64,000 nt of DNA from Adiantum capillus-veneris (GCA_014529385.2 CM043966.1:106653587-106717586); one strand, 5' to 3'; positions 45,592 to 57,900 are shown, counted from the first letter of the stretch. Notes: a model not told the origin generated them from the sequence alone. Numbers and translations are program-made.

Positions 45592-45624
45592 CCTAGTTCG
45601 CATACCATAACTAGGTGGTGCCCC
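45592..45624 (+). other. U5 hairpin plus TGGTGCCCC (LTR 1)
   Basis: Stem CCTAGTT (45592-45598) / AACTAGG (45609-45615), then TGGTGCCCC (45616-45624), about 140 bp before the true primer-binding site that starts with the same nine bases. Identical in LTR 2 (54185-54217) and LTR 3 (62719-62751). Confidence 0.8.
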
Positions 45625-45762
45625 TATCTTGTTTGGGTTTGGCTGTGGGTTTGTTGTTGTGTTGTGCTTGTGGTTGCCCCAGCCCCAATTGAGCAGCACG
45701 GGAGCCTTGAGGGGTGTTTAGAGGTCGCCTCTCTTGTTGCGCGCCCCGGACCGCCTCAATTT

Positions 45763-45781
45763 TGGTGCCCCCACTGAGGAC
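45763..45781 (+). promoter_or_regulatory. Primer-binding site of T, copy 1
   Basis: TGGTGCCCCCACTGAGGAC, 4 bp after the LTR end CCTCA. It shares its first 13 bases with N1 and the first 12 with G3. The primer tRNA was not identified. Confidence 0.85.
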
Positions 45782-45835
45782 AGGCTTGTGTATGTTTTGT
45801 AAAGGCTCAACCTTTATCATAATCAAGTAGCTTGC

Positions 45836-46048
45836 ATGAATCACGAGAATTTGTATGATCCCTTCATTCCCATTGCAAGGCAAAAGGTACACATAATTGT
45901 TAGTACTAAGTTGCAATTTGAGCGAGTAATTCGTAGAATTTTAGGTCCTCTTAGGTTGGTAGAGATAAACGCATCATTAAATCCTTTTATTTTGCCTCTC
46001 ATTAGGTACGACCTTATTTTGGACGTCTATATTTTTGTTTTGTTTTAA
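45836..46048 (+). CDS. Short leader ORF A, copy 1
   Basis: 70 codons, ATG to TAA, beginning 78 bp after the primer-binding site starts. The second half reads STKLQFERVIRRILGPLRLV, then EINASLNPFILPLIRYD and DVYIFVLF. Without gaps, 22 of its last 48 residues equal those of ORF B, so the two arose by tandem duplication. No similarity to any family I know. It is hydrophobic with no obvious signal peptide. It lies in the same frame as ORF B and gag, separated by stops. It may be a translated small protein or an upstream frame controlling gag translation. Identical in copy 2. Confidence 0.55.
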   Translation: MNHENLYDPFIPIARQKVHIIVSTKLQFERVIRRILGPLRLVEINASLNPFILPLIRYDLILDVYIFVLF

Positions 46049-46069
46049 GAATTAGATCATGCATAGACC

Positions 46070-46288
46070 ATGGATAATGGCCCAAGAATACATGTTTTTT
46101 CCTTTCATTTCACTCCACACATTAGAGTAAACAATGCAATTAGTAGAAAAATCCATTTTCAACAACGTATGGTATTCATGTTTGGTGCCCAAAGAGTAGG
46201 AGAAATTCTCGCGTCACCAAACCCTGTCATTCTACCTCTTATTGATTATCATAGGTCATTTGATGTGAATATTTTTATTTTGTTGTAG
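46070..46288 (+). CDS. Short leader ORF B, copy 1
   Basis: 72 codons, ATG to TAG, ending 84 bp before the gag ATG. It starts MDNGPRIHVFSFHF, with core SRKIHFQQRMVFMFGAQRVG and EILASPNPVILPLIDYH, and end DVNIFILL. A full-length homologue (ORF C) occurs 94 bp before gag in G1, and a diverged tandem paralogue (ORF A) lies 21 bp upstream. Conservation of start, stop and core between distant elements argues for selection on the protein. Function unknown. Confidence 0.65.
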   Translation: MDNGPRIHVFSFHFTPHIRVNNAISRKIHFQQRMVFMFGAQRVGEILASPNPVILPLIDYHRSFDVNIFILL

Positions 46289-46372
46289 AATAGATTGCAA
46301 TTTAGAAAATATTATTGTGTAAATCTTTTAAAGAAAGAAAAAACAAAAACGCGTCACTTTGAAATCAATTTA

Positions 46373-49300
46373 ATGGAGAGCCAACTCCAAATGTCTGGAT
46401 ATCCTCTTTTCTTTGGAGAGCCTGGAGAGGATGCAGAATTATTTCTAGCGAATTTCAAGATGTCTTGCCGTATCAAGAGGATAGTAACTGATCAAGAACG
46501 TGTAGAAATGTTTGAGGTGGTCCTTAGGAAAGATGCTAGCACTTGGTTTGACTCTTTGCCTGAGGAAGTTAAAGGGAATTACACGGAAGTTTTGAATCGT
46601 TTCAAGAAATAATTCTTTGATCCCCAAAACACTCAGAAATTATGGCAAGACATTGTTTCTCATAAGCAAAAAGACTTAGATGACTACTACTTGTACAAGC
46701 AAGAGTTCCTACGTCTTTGGGCTCTATGGATACGAAATGTTGCTAACCCTGGTGATGGTGCAGAATTTCTAAAGAAGGAGAGGTTCATAGCCGGACTCTT
46801 TCCTGACCTTAAGGTAAAAGTTGAGGCAGGTGCACCTGCTACCTTTGATGCAGCTGAAACTAGGGCTGCTGAGAAATATAGGAAACTCAAGTGCTTAAGG
46901 GGGGAGGTTCCAATAGAAGGTCTTAGACCCAAAGGTAAGTCACAAGCATCAACATCTAAGGAGCTTCCTGAGGTAACGGCGGAAGTAATTGAGAAGTTAA
47001 ATGAATCTTTAAGCAGCTTGTCAATTCACCTTGCACAAGCCGTAGGTCCAAAGGGACAAGCAAAGAAGTCTGAAGAGCGAGACCCACGACCTAGGAGAGT
47101 CTTGCAATGTTGGAATTGCGGTGAGTCTGGACATGGGATGTATAATTGTCCTTGGCCCCGTGGGGAGCCAGGGAGACCTAACTTGAATTACCCAGTGATG
47201 AATGCAGGTGAAGGAACTAGTCAGCAACCACGGCTTATACAAAGGCCAAATGGAGCAAGACCACCTCCACAAGGAGTGGAAGGAGTTCCACCTTTGCCAG
47301 ACCCAAACGTGCATGTGGTAGAGGTGACAAATTCAAGAGAGGTTGATATGGAAGCAAATGGCATTAAGCGTGGCCGAGGAAAAGGTAAGGAGAAAGAAGG
47401 AGTTACATCACAAAGTGACCATGGACGAGAAAAGAAGGCAAAGGAGACCAAGGAGGCTAAGAGGACTCGACGTCGTATCAACCTCCAAGACTTCCCACTT
47501 GGACATGGAATGGCTCCATACAACCTGTTGGAAGACATGAGAGGTAAGGGTCCTGATATCTCATGGCCTCAATTTCTTGCATTATGTCCACAAGTTAGGA
47601 GGGATTTAACAAGGGCAATTAGCACTAGGAGAAAGGTGAAAGAGAGTGTGCCTGTTGTAAAAATTTCACAAGCTGAAATGAATGAGGACATTACACATGT
47701 GCTAGATTGTTACATAAAAGGGAGATTGGTTAGGAAAGGTCTAGTGGATGGGGGTGCACAAATTTGCATCATGACAAAGGGACTCATGCAAAGACTAGGC
47801 ATGCACATCCATGAGACACCTGAAATCAAATTCAAGATGGCAAACAATAGCAAGGCTAGGTGTGTAGTCATTTGTAAAAATGTCTTTGTAGAGGCCTTTG
47901 GCATTAAGAAAGCGGTGGATTTTTATGTTATGTCGACCAAGGGAAGTGGTTATCCATTTATCCTAGGAAGACCATGGCTAATGAAAATGCGAGCTTTGCA
48001 GGATTGGGAGAGTGGGAAATTAATTTGCAGGAATGACAATCATAAGAAGGTTGTCTTTGACATGAAGGAGCAACGCCAAGAGGAGCTCCATGAAGAATCA
48101 TCTCAAAGTGAGACGGAAGAAGGTTGGACCGATAGCACTTCAGAAGAAGAAAGTAGCGGCAGCATTACTAAAGAGGAGTCTTCCATCGAAGTCATGGGGG
48201 TAAGGTTTAAGCCAAGCAACCAAGAGACCTCTTGTCAAGGCTTGGAGGAGGTAGGTCCTCAAGAGAACGAAGGTGTTCAAGATAAAGGGATGCTGGAAGG
48301 TATGCTATCAACAACACTTACAAAGGATGAAAGAGAGGAGTTCAAATGTGTGCTAAGGAAGTTTCCTAGGCTTTTTGCTAAAGACTACACCTACGTGCGT
48401 GGGGTAGATGTTGTTCAACACAAGATTGAGTTAAAGCCTGAGGCCACACCTAAAGCTCAGAAGCTACGAAGGCTAGGAGTTATAAAGGAGCAGGCTCTAC
48501 TCAAGGAGGTAAGAAAGCTTCTAGCAGCAAGTTTCATTTATCCAGTGGAGAATTCGGAGTGGGTCTCTCCTGTTGTTGTCACTCCTAAGAAAAATGGCAA
48601 GTGGAGGGTGTGTGTGGATTACCGTCCACTCAATGAGGCAACAAAAAGAGATCACTTTCCCCTCCCATTTCAGGATGAGATACTAAATGAGGTAGCCGGT
48701 CATGAGAAGTACATTATGTGCGATGGTTACTCAGGTTACTTTCAAATAGGGATTGCATTGGAGGATCAATTGAAAACAACCTTTATCACTCCTTGGGGTT
48801 GTTATGCTTTTAGAGTCATGCCATTTGGTCTAACAAATGCTCCTGCAACATTCCAACGTTTCATGAACATGGTGTTTCAAGCATTCTTTGGAAAGTCAAT
48901 TAGGGTGTTCATTGATGATTTCTGCATTTATAGCTCAAAATCATTGCATCTACAAAGGTTAGAAGAAGGTTTAAAGAATCTCTACGACATGGGAGGTCAA
49001 CTCAACCCCGACAAGTGCCACATAGGTGAGGATGAAGTGATCTTGCTCGGTCACAAGGTTTCCTATCAAGGCATTGAGGTAGATCCTTCAAAGGCAAAGG
49101 CTCGTATTGAGCTCCCATCACCGAAGGGTCTTAAGGAGGTCATCTCTTTCATTCAGAAGGTGAAGTATATGTCACGCTTCATTCACTTAGCCTCGGAGTT
49201 GCTTCATCCTTTGCAAAAGTTGACACAACAAGTAGAATTTGCATGGTCTGATGAGCTTGAAGAGTATTTTTGTAACATTAAAGTCATTTTGTCAGAGCTA

Positions 49301-51640
49301 CCAACACTCATGCCTCCTTGTTGGGAGTACACATTCTTTGTTAGCTCTAGTGTTAGAAGGGAAACAATTGGTGCTGTGTTGCTACAACAAGATCCCCACA
49401 GTACAAGGATGCGACCCATCTACTTTGCTAGTAGGGTCATGAATGCTTTGGAGAGAGACTACACAGAAGCAGACCTCATGATGCTTTCTCTCATGTTTGT
49501 GGTGAGAAAGTTTAGATCCTACCTGCTACCAAAACCTTTTGTAATTCTCACTGCAGAAAATTTGTTCCCTTGGGTGTCATCTCAAATGAATCTTAGTACT
49601 AGGATCTCAAAGTGGATTATGGAGTTGCAAGAGTTCCAATACTCTTTCAAGGTAGAAGATAGTGTGCATGCACAATTGGCAAGGATTCTCACTTATAGGG
49701 TACATGAGAAGGAAATTAAGGTGCCTCAAGTAAAGACCCTACCATTGCCACCACCAAAAAGTATTCCCAATGCTTTTACCTTGTTCTTTGATGGAGCTTT
49801 TCGACGAGCCACAGGGAAAGCAGGGGGAGGGCTAGTGTTGCTCAACCCAAGTGGAGAGGTGGTCATGAAAGAGAATGTCAATCTACCAGGTTCAACTAGC
49901 AACAATGAAGCAGAATACGACACACTACTTCATGGTTTGAAGATGTGCATTGGCCAAGGGATAAAACGTCTCATGGTAAAGGGAGATGCACTTCTCATTG
50001 TTAAACAGATTTTAGGCATTTGGGCATGCAAGAATGAAAGCTTAAGGACAAAAGTTCATGCCATTTGTAGGATGTTTAATCAGTTTGAAGAAGTGCAACT
50101 ATATCATATTCCGAGGAAACAAAATGAAGATGCCGATTTACTTGCACAACAAGCAGTTACATGTGTTGAGAGAGAAGTGCAGGTCATCATGGTGGCAGCA
50201 ACTATCAAGCAATCGAGATACCAGGGATTGGAGTCATTGGCTCCCATTATTGGCTACATTTTGGAGGGTGAGTTTTCACAAGACTTCACGAACGCTCAGA
50301 AGAGGAGACTCATGAAGAAGGCAAGTTTCTATCTCTTCCTAGAAGGCTCCCTCTATCAAAGAGGGAAGGATCAAGTGTGCAGAAGAGTACCAACTATCGA
50401 GGAAATTCCAGCCATTCTAAAAGGTTTGCATGAAGAGGCATGTGGTGGTCATTTTGCCCAAGAATCAACTGTGAAGAAGATTTTGCTTGCGGGGTATGTT
50501 TGGCCAAGCTTGCATGTGGATGTTCAACATTGGTGTAAAAGCTGTCACAATTGTCAGATAAATGGAAATAGAAGGTTGGTGCATGGCCCGAGGCAAATAG
50601 TTCTTGCAAATGGACCCTTTGAAAAGTGGGGCATTGATGCTATGGGTCCTCTGCCTAGGACAAAAAATGGTAAACTCTACATTCTAGTGGCTGTAGACTA
50701 TATGACTAGGTGGGTGGAAGCTCAAAGTGTGGCAAGAGTGAATGAGAGGACAGTTAGCAAGTTTGTGTACAATCACATTTGTTGCAGATTTGGCACACCT
50801 TTGGAGATTGTTTCTGATAATGGTCCAGGGTTTAGGAAGGGCTTGCTCACAGAATTTTGTGAAGAGCTTCACATTCTACATCGTCATAGCACACCATACT
50901 ACCCACAGTCAAATGGTTTGGTGGAGAAGGCTAATGGTGTCATTGCAGGAATCATTAGAAAGATGGTGCAAAACAAGACAAAATTATGGGATGACTTCTT
51001 GGATGGTGCCTTGTGGGCATATCGAACCACATATAGGGAAGCCACAGAGTTCACACCATTTCACTTGGTCTATGGTCAAGAGGCTTTGCAGCCTATCGAG
51101 CTCAACATTCCAACAATGCGACTTCATGGCAAAGGAGCACAAGATGATCAAGAGGTATGGATGGATCGACTTCTTACGTTAGTGGAGCTTGAGTGGAAAA
51201 GAGAAGCAGCATATGAGTGCTACAAGAGGAAAGCCACACAACCGAAAGAAACGCACAACAAGAAACTGAAGGACAAAGGCATCAAGGAAGGAGAGCTTGT
51301 GCTAAGGTATGACAATCGTTTCGATGCCAAGTTTGAAACTAGATGGCAAGGGCCATACATAGTCAAGAAGGCTTTCAATTCTAGTTACTATCAGCTTATG
51401 GACTTGAATGGTAAAGAGCACTCCAGGAAGGTAAATGGGTATCGCTTGAAGCCCTATTTGAGTCGCCTTCTACCAAAGGATCTACCAAAGATCTGTCCAA
51501 AGGCCACTGTCTCATGTAAGTATTGTTACATGAAGCATAAGTGTAACTCCAGCCAAAATTCTGAGGGGCCAAACAATGAAGATCTCGTCAAGGACTCTGA
51601 AGCACTCTCTTTGGAAAAGATGCTCTATGATGGTACATGA
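46373..51640 (+). pseudogene. T gag-pol copy 1, one stop codon in gag
   Basis: Identical in layout to copy 2 (54966-60233) but with TAA at 46610-46612, where copy 2 has TAC (codon 80, in the capsid after FKK). The frame is otherwise open from 46613 to 51640. A handful of other amino-acid differences exist (for example Ala/Val in gag near 46867). The stop would truncate Gag after 79 residues, so this copy should be inactive unless the stop is read through. Domains are described under copy 2. Confidence 0.95.
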
Positions 51641-51655
51641 ATATACCATCATCCT

Positions 51656-51664
51656 GGGGGAGGG
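51656..51664 (+). promoter_or_regulatory. Polypurine tract of T, copy 1
   Basis: GGGGGAGGG followed by ctaa and the LTR start TGATAG. Copy 2 has GGGGGAGGG (60249-60257) followed by ataa. Confidence 0.8.
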
Positions 51665-51668
51665 CTAA

Positions 51669-53280
51669 TGATAGCCGTTTTTCAGCTCTCCATAATTGCC
51701 ATAGTAAGTTACTCCACCCTACCAAATTCACCCAAACGCTATGGCTATCCCTACCATTTCAGTGTACATAGGCGTGTGTGAGTTAGGGGGCTTTTCCCAT
51801 ATCTTCTTAAAAACCCTCAGCTAGCTAGTCACTGGGCTAGTTGAGCCAAAAAAAATAAAAAATAAAAAAAAATAAAAGTATATTATGGCCTCTTTGTGTG
51901 TAAATATTTCATTGTATATATGGCCTAAATATAGGTATTTTTTATTATTATTTTGGTATTTTATTTAAATATTTCTACTTAGGTGTGTGTTTTATTAAAC
52001 CTATGTACACTTTCTTTCATCCTCTTACACCATAATTATATTTTTTGCCAATATGTACATACTCTAACCTCATATTTTTCCTTTATACAAATCACTCCCA
52101 CATTTTCACCCTCACCCTCGTGAAAACAAAAAATTGATTTCTACTCATTGGTTACGTTTATTATATTATTTACTTGCATATCTTTTCCTCTTTCACCCAA
52201 AATAATTCAAAGAGAGACCATATCATATGATTCCAATATCTTTCCATATCCATAACTCCTCCATATTTTTATTATTATTTTTACTCATTCTTCTAACACC
52301 ATGTGCTCATTGAGCTAAAGTCCATGAATAGTCCATACACTAGTCCCACCATGAATATATTTCTTTATTCACCAATAATCCTCCTCCATGCATGTGTCAA
52401 GGGCAACTTGGATGCTTTGTATTATGATATGACAAAGGAGGGGCTCACTCTTGGATGCATTGTACAAATTCAACAAAGGAGGGGGCCACCGAAGACTTTT
52501 TGTGAAGAAAAAACAGGTCTTTTGGTGGGATTTTTAATATCCATCTCCACTCCGAATTTAGAGCAGTGGTCAAAAGAGAAAATGTAGCCCACGCTTTGAA
52601 TAATAACCTCAAATTTTTTCATGATTTTTGGAGTAGCCACCGGTGAGCTATGATTTTTTGAGTGGACCCCAATCTGCCCACTTTTCTCACAAGTAGCCCC
52701 TAGTCTTCTCTCACCTCTTTCCACACTTCTACACACACACACATTCCTCTCAATCCCTCACTCAAACCTGCACCTTCAATGGTTTCTCTCACCTTCTTCA
52801 CCATTAACCTCCCCTCTTACTTCCATAGCTCTCATATGAGCTCTCCATGTACATACACCATCTCTATGCCTCTCTCTACTATCTCCAAAGTACAATTCCA
52901 TCTTACTCCTTATATATATACATAAATTTAGCATGTGTACCATGCTTAACCTCTGCAAATCAAGAGATCTCATCAACAGAATTACCATGTTCATCACGAT
53001 AATCAACCTTGGCGGCGGTGGCGTAAAGAAGAGAAGACGAAGAAGAAGATAGATAGTCATTTTGAGAACCTACACAAGTAAGTCCAAAACTTCTTCAAGC
53101 TTCACCATCACAAGGATTTTCTCACTTCATTCAACCATCTTACTTCAACCATCCACCTCATTCTACCCATTGTAAATGTAACATTAACTTTCTAGTGATT
53201 ACTAACGACTAACATACTAACACAAAATAGCATTGACCTAACCATAAAAGACACCTTACCTCAAGACATGTGTATAGTAA

Positions 53281-53333
<53 letters not shown>

Positions 53334-54351
53334 TACTTACTTTCACCTTATCTACCATCAATAATGCTCTCTTTTGAGCCCACACCCATGACTCAAGCAG
53401 ACAAAGAAGGCCCGCAATGTTTTGATATTCAAAAAAAATCATAATCCTGATTTGTTAGCTTGTAAATTAGGATTTCTAATAATCTTTATGAGGGGTCTCC
53501 AACCTATAAATAGGCCCCTCTCCTTCTTGTAAAATAGCCTCCAACATCTCACATAGCACCCCAACACTCTATGCGTGAGGAGAGACTTAGGTGTAGCAAC
53601 CGCTTGTGAGCTTCACTCTTGGTGTGAGAGAAGCCTTCAAGCTACACATTGCAAGTGAGAGAGCGTGAGTTCCACAAATCTCAAAACCACTATTGTATAT
53701 GCTCCTTCATCATCAATAAATTGAGGTTTGGTGCATCAAAGGCGTGATTCGACGTTCAAATCTTCGTCCTTCCATTTGTGCAATACGGTTTGGTGAATTC
53801 AAGGTGACTTGTGTATTTTGAGTTTTTATCGGTTGATCTTGATTTTAGAAAGTGTTTTAGTGTGTTTTTCATTGCCAATTTTTTGTCCATTGTAAGAGGG
53901 TATTGTGGTGAGAGGTCTCCCACACCCTAAGACAGTGTGTGTGTGTTTTGGCAATGTTTAGCAATCACTAAGCATTGAGTGAGTTTTGTACAAGTTCTAC
54001 GATAGCATCATAACCAACCATCTCCATTTGCAAGTCACAAATAAGGTATTACGCAAGATATTTTCCTCTCTCTCTTCCCTTTGCTCTAGCTCTCTCTGGT
54101 CCATTTCATGTGTGTCTTGGTGTGAGGTTGCTTGTGTGTGTTGTGTGGTGCATCTTCTTGGTTGTGCCAAAATCTCTCTTGCGTCCTAGTTCGCATACCA
54201 TAACTAGGTGGTGCCCCTATCTTGTTTGGGTTTGGCTGTGGGTTTGTTGTTGTGTTGTGCTTGTGGTTGCCCCAGCCCCAATTGAGCAGCACGGGAGCCT
54301 TGAGGGGTGTTTAGAGGTCGCCTCTCTTGTTGCGCGCCCCGGACCGCCTCA
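51669..54351 (+). repeat. T LTR 2 (middle, chimeric)
   Basis: 2,683 bp. Its first part matches LTR 3 (C at 51699 and 51754, same poly-A pattern near 51850). From about 52245 rightwards it matches LTR 1 at all sites where LTR 1 and LTR 3 differ. The CT run (about 53283-53331) is the longest of the three, about 49 bp. Confidence 0.95.
54185..54217 (+). other. U5 hairpin plus TGGTGCCCC (LTR 2)
   Basis: Same stem, loop and 3' motif as in LTR 1. Confidence 0.8.
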
Positions 54352-54355
54352 ATTT

Positions 54356-54374
54356 TGGTGCCCCCACTGAGGAC
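54356..54374 (+). promoter_or_regulatory. Primer-binding site of T, copy 2
   Basis: Identical to copy 1; it follows the middle LTR directly. Confidence 0.85.
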
Positions 54375-54428
54375 AGGCTTGTGTATGTTTTGTAAAGGCT
54401 CAACCTTTATCATAATCAAGTAGCTTGC

Positions 54429-54641
54429 ATGAATCACGAGAATTTGTATGATCCCTTCATTCCCATTGCAAGGCAAAAGGTACACATAATTGTTAGTACT
54501 AAGTTGCAATTTGAGCGAGTAATTCGTAGAATTTTAGGTCCTCTTAGGTTGGTAGAGATAAACGCATCATTAAATCCTTTTATTTTGCCTCTCATTAGGT
54601 ACGACCTTATTTTGGACGTCTATATTTTTGTTTTGTTTTAA
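54429..54641 (+). CDS. Short leader ORF A, copy 2
   Basis: Same sequence as ORF A at 45836-46048. Lies between the primer-binding site and ORF B of the intact copy. Confidence 0.55.
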   Translation: MNHENLYDPFIPIARQKVHIIVSTKLQFERVIRRILGPLRLVEINASLNPFILPLIRYDLILDVYIFVLF

Positions 54642-54662
54642 GAATTAGATCATGCATAGACC

Positions 54663-54881
54663 ATGGATAATGGCCCAAGAATACATGTTTTTTCCTTTCA
54701 TTTCACTCCACACATTAGAGTAAACAATGCAATTAGTAGAAAAATCCATTTTCAACAACGTATGGTATTCATGTTTGGTGCCCAAAGAGTAGGAGAAATT
54801 CTCGCGTCACCAAACCCTGTCATTCTACCTCTTATTGATTATCATAGGTCATTTGATGTGAATATTTTTATTTTGTTGTAG
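54663..54881 (+). CDS. Short leader ORF B, copy 2
   Basis: Same sequence as ORF B at 46070-46288. Together with ORF A it precedes the intact gag-pol. Confidence 0.65.
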   Translation: MDNGPRIHVFSFHFTPHIRVNNAISRKIHFQQRMVFMFGAQRVGEILASPNPVILPLIDYHRSFDVNIFILL

Positions 54882-54965
54882 AATAGATTGCAATTTAGAA
54901 AATATTATTGTGTAAATCTTTTAAAGAAAGAAAAAACAAAAACGCGTCACTTTGAAATCAATTTA

Positions 54966-57900
54966 ATGGAGAGCCAACTCCAAATGTCTGGATATCCTCT
55001 TTTCTTTGGAGAGCCTGGAGAGGATGCAGAATTATTTCTAGCGAATTTCAAGATGTCTTGCCGTATCAAGAGGATAGTAACTGATCAAGAACGTGTAGAA
55101 ATGTTTGAGGTGGTCCTTAGGAAAGATGCTAGCACTTGGTTTGACTCTTTGCCTGAGGAAGTTAAAGGGAATTACACGGAAGTTTTGAATCGTTTCAAGA
55201 AATACTTCTTTGATCCCCAAAACACTCAGAAATTATGGCAAGACATTGTTTCTCATAAGCAAAAAGACTTAGATGACTACTACTTGTACAAGCAAGAGTT
55301 CCTACGTCTTTGGGCTCTATGGATACGAAATGTTGCTAACCCTGGTGATGGTGCAGAATTTCTAAAGAAGGAGAGGTTCATAGCCGGACTCTTTCCTGAC
55401 CTTAAGGTAAAAGTTGAGGCAGGTGCACCTGCTACCTTTGATGCAGCTGAAACTAGGGTTGCTGAGAAATATAGGAAACTCAAGTGCTTAAGGGGGGAGG
55501 TTCCAATAGAAGGTCTTAGACCCAAAGGTAAGTCACAAGCATCAACATCTAAGGAGCTTCCTGAGGTAACGGCGGAAGTAATTGAGAAGTTAAATGAATC
55601 TTTAAGCAGCTTGTCAATTCACCTTGCACAAGCCGTAGGTCCAAAGGGACAAGCAAAGAAGTCTGAAGAGCGAGACCCACGACCTAGGAGAGTCTTGCAA
55701 TGTTGGAATTGCGGTGAGTCTGGACATGGGATGTATAATTGTCCTTGGCCCCGTGGGGAGCCAGGGAGACCTAACTTGAATTACCCAGTGATGAATGCAG
55801 GTGAAGGAACTAGTCAGCAACCACGGCTTATACAAAGGCCAAATGGAGCAAGACCACCTCCACAAGGAGTGGAAGGAGTTCCACCTTTGCCAGACCCAAA
55901 CGTGCATGTGGTAGAGGTGACAAATTCAAGAGAGGTTGATATGGAAGCAAATGGCATTAAGCGTGGCCGAGGAAAAGGTAAGGAGAAAGAAGGAGTTACA
56001 TCACAAAGTGACCATGGACGAGAAAAGAAGGCAAAGGAGACCAAGGAGGTTAAGAGGACTCGACGTCGTATCAACCTCCAAGACTTCCCACTTGGACATG
56101 GAATGGCTCCATACAACCTGTTGGAAGACATGAGAGGTAAGGGTCCTGATATCTCATGGCCTCAATTTCTTGCATTATGTCCACAAGTTAGGAGGGATTT
56201 AACAAGGGCAATTAGCACTAGGAGAAAGGTGAAAGAGAGTGTGCCTGTTGTAAAAATTTCACAAGCTGAAATGAATGAGGACATTACACATGTGCTAGAT
56301 TGTTACATAAAAGGGAGATTGGTTAGGAAAGGTCTAGTGGATGGGGGTGCACAAATTTGCATCATGACAAAGGGACTCATGCAAAGACTAGGCATGCACA
56401 TCCATGAGACACCTGAAATCAAATTCAAGATGGCAAACAATAGCAAGGCTAGGTGTGTAGTCATTTGTAAAAATGTCTTTGTAGAGGCCTTTGGCATTAA
56501 GAAAGCGGTGGATTTTTATGTTATGTCGACCAAGGGAAGTGGTTATCCATTTATCCTAGGAAGACCATGGCTAATGAAAATGCGAGCTTTGCAGGATTGG
56601 GAGAGTGGGAAATTAATTTGCAGGAATGACAATCATAAGAAGGTTGTCTTTGACATGAAGGAGCAACGCCAAGAGGAGCTCCATGAAGAATCATCTCAAA
56701 GTGAGACGGAAGAAGGTTGGACCGATAGCACTTCAGAAGAAGAAAGTAGCGGCAGCATTACTAAAGAGGAGTCTTCCATCGAAGTCATGGGGGTAAGGTT
56801 TAAGCCAAGCAACCAAGAGACCTCTTGTCAAGGCTTGGAGGAGGTAGGTCCTCAAGAGAACGAAGGTGTTCAAGATAAAGGGATGCTGGAAGGTATGCTA
56901 TCAACAACACTTACAAAGGATGAAAGAGAGGAGTTCAAATGTGTGCTAAGGAAGTTTCCTAGGCTTTTTGCTAAAGACTACACCTACGTGCGTGGGGTAG
57001 ATGTTGTTCAACACAAGATTGAGTTAAAGCCTGAGGCCACACCTAAAGCTCAGAAGCTACGAAGGCTAGGAGTTATAAAGGAGCAGGCTCTACTCAAGGA
57101 GGTAAGAAAGCTTCTAGCAGCAAGTTTCATTTATCCAGTGGAGAATTCAGAGTGGGTCTCTCCTGTTGTTGTCACTCCTAAGAAAAATGGCAAGTGGAGG
57201 GTGTGTGTGGATTACCGTCCACTCAATGAGGCAACAAAAAGAGATCACTTTCCCCTCCCATTTCAGGATGAGATACTAAATGAGGTAGCCGGTCATGAGA
57301 AGTACATTATGTGCGATGGTTACTCAGGTTACTTTCAAATAGGGATTGCATTGGAGGATCAATTGAAAACAACCTTTATCACTCCTTGGGGTTGTTATGC
57401 TTTTAGAGTCATGCCATTTGGTCTAACAAATGCTCCTGCAACATTCCAACGTTTCATGAACATGGTGTTTCAAGCATTCTTTGGAAAGTCAATTAGGGTG
57501 TTCATTGATGATTTCTGCATTTATAGCTCAAAATCATTGCATCTACAAAGGATAGAAGAAGGTTTAAAGAATCTCTACGACATGGGAGGTCAACTCAACC
57601 CCGACAAGTGCCACATAGGTGAGGATGAAGTGATCTTGCTCGGTCACAAGGTTTCCTATAAAGGCATTGAGGTGGATCCTTCAAAGGCAAAGGCTCGTAT
57701 TGAGCTCCCATCACCGAAGAGTCTTAAGGAGGTCATCTCTTTCATTCAGAAGGTGAAGTATATGTCACGCTTCATTCACTTAGCCTCGGAGTTGCTTCAT
57801 CCTTTGCAAAAGTTGACACAACAAGTAGAATTTGCATGGTCTGATGAGCTTGAAGAGTATTTTTGTAACATTAAAGTCATTTTGTCAGAGCTACCAACAC

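Larger units (their letters stand above)
43089..45758 (+). repeat. T LTR 1 (5')
   Basis: 2,670 bp, TGATAGCCG ... CCGCCTCA. It carries T at 43119 and 43174, where both other LTRs have C. The CT run at about 44704-44738 is about 35 bp. Small reading frames within it are repeated in the other LTRs and look non-coding. Confidence 0.95.

Noticed and set aside
49204-50609. Minus-strand and other-frame ORFs inside T gag-pol
   Set aside because: Shadows of a long coding frame; same positions in both copies and no recognisable motifs.
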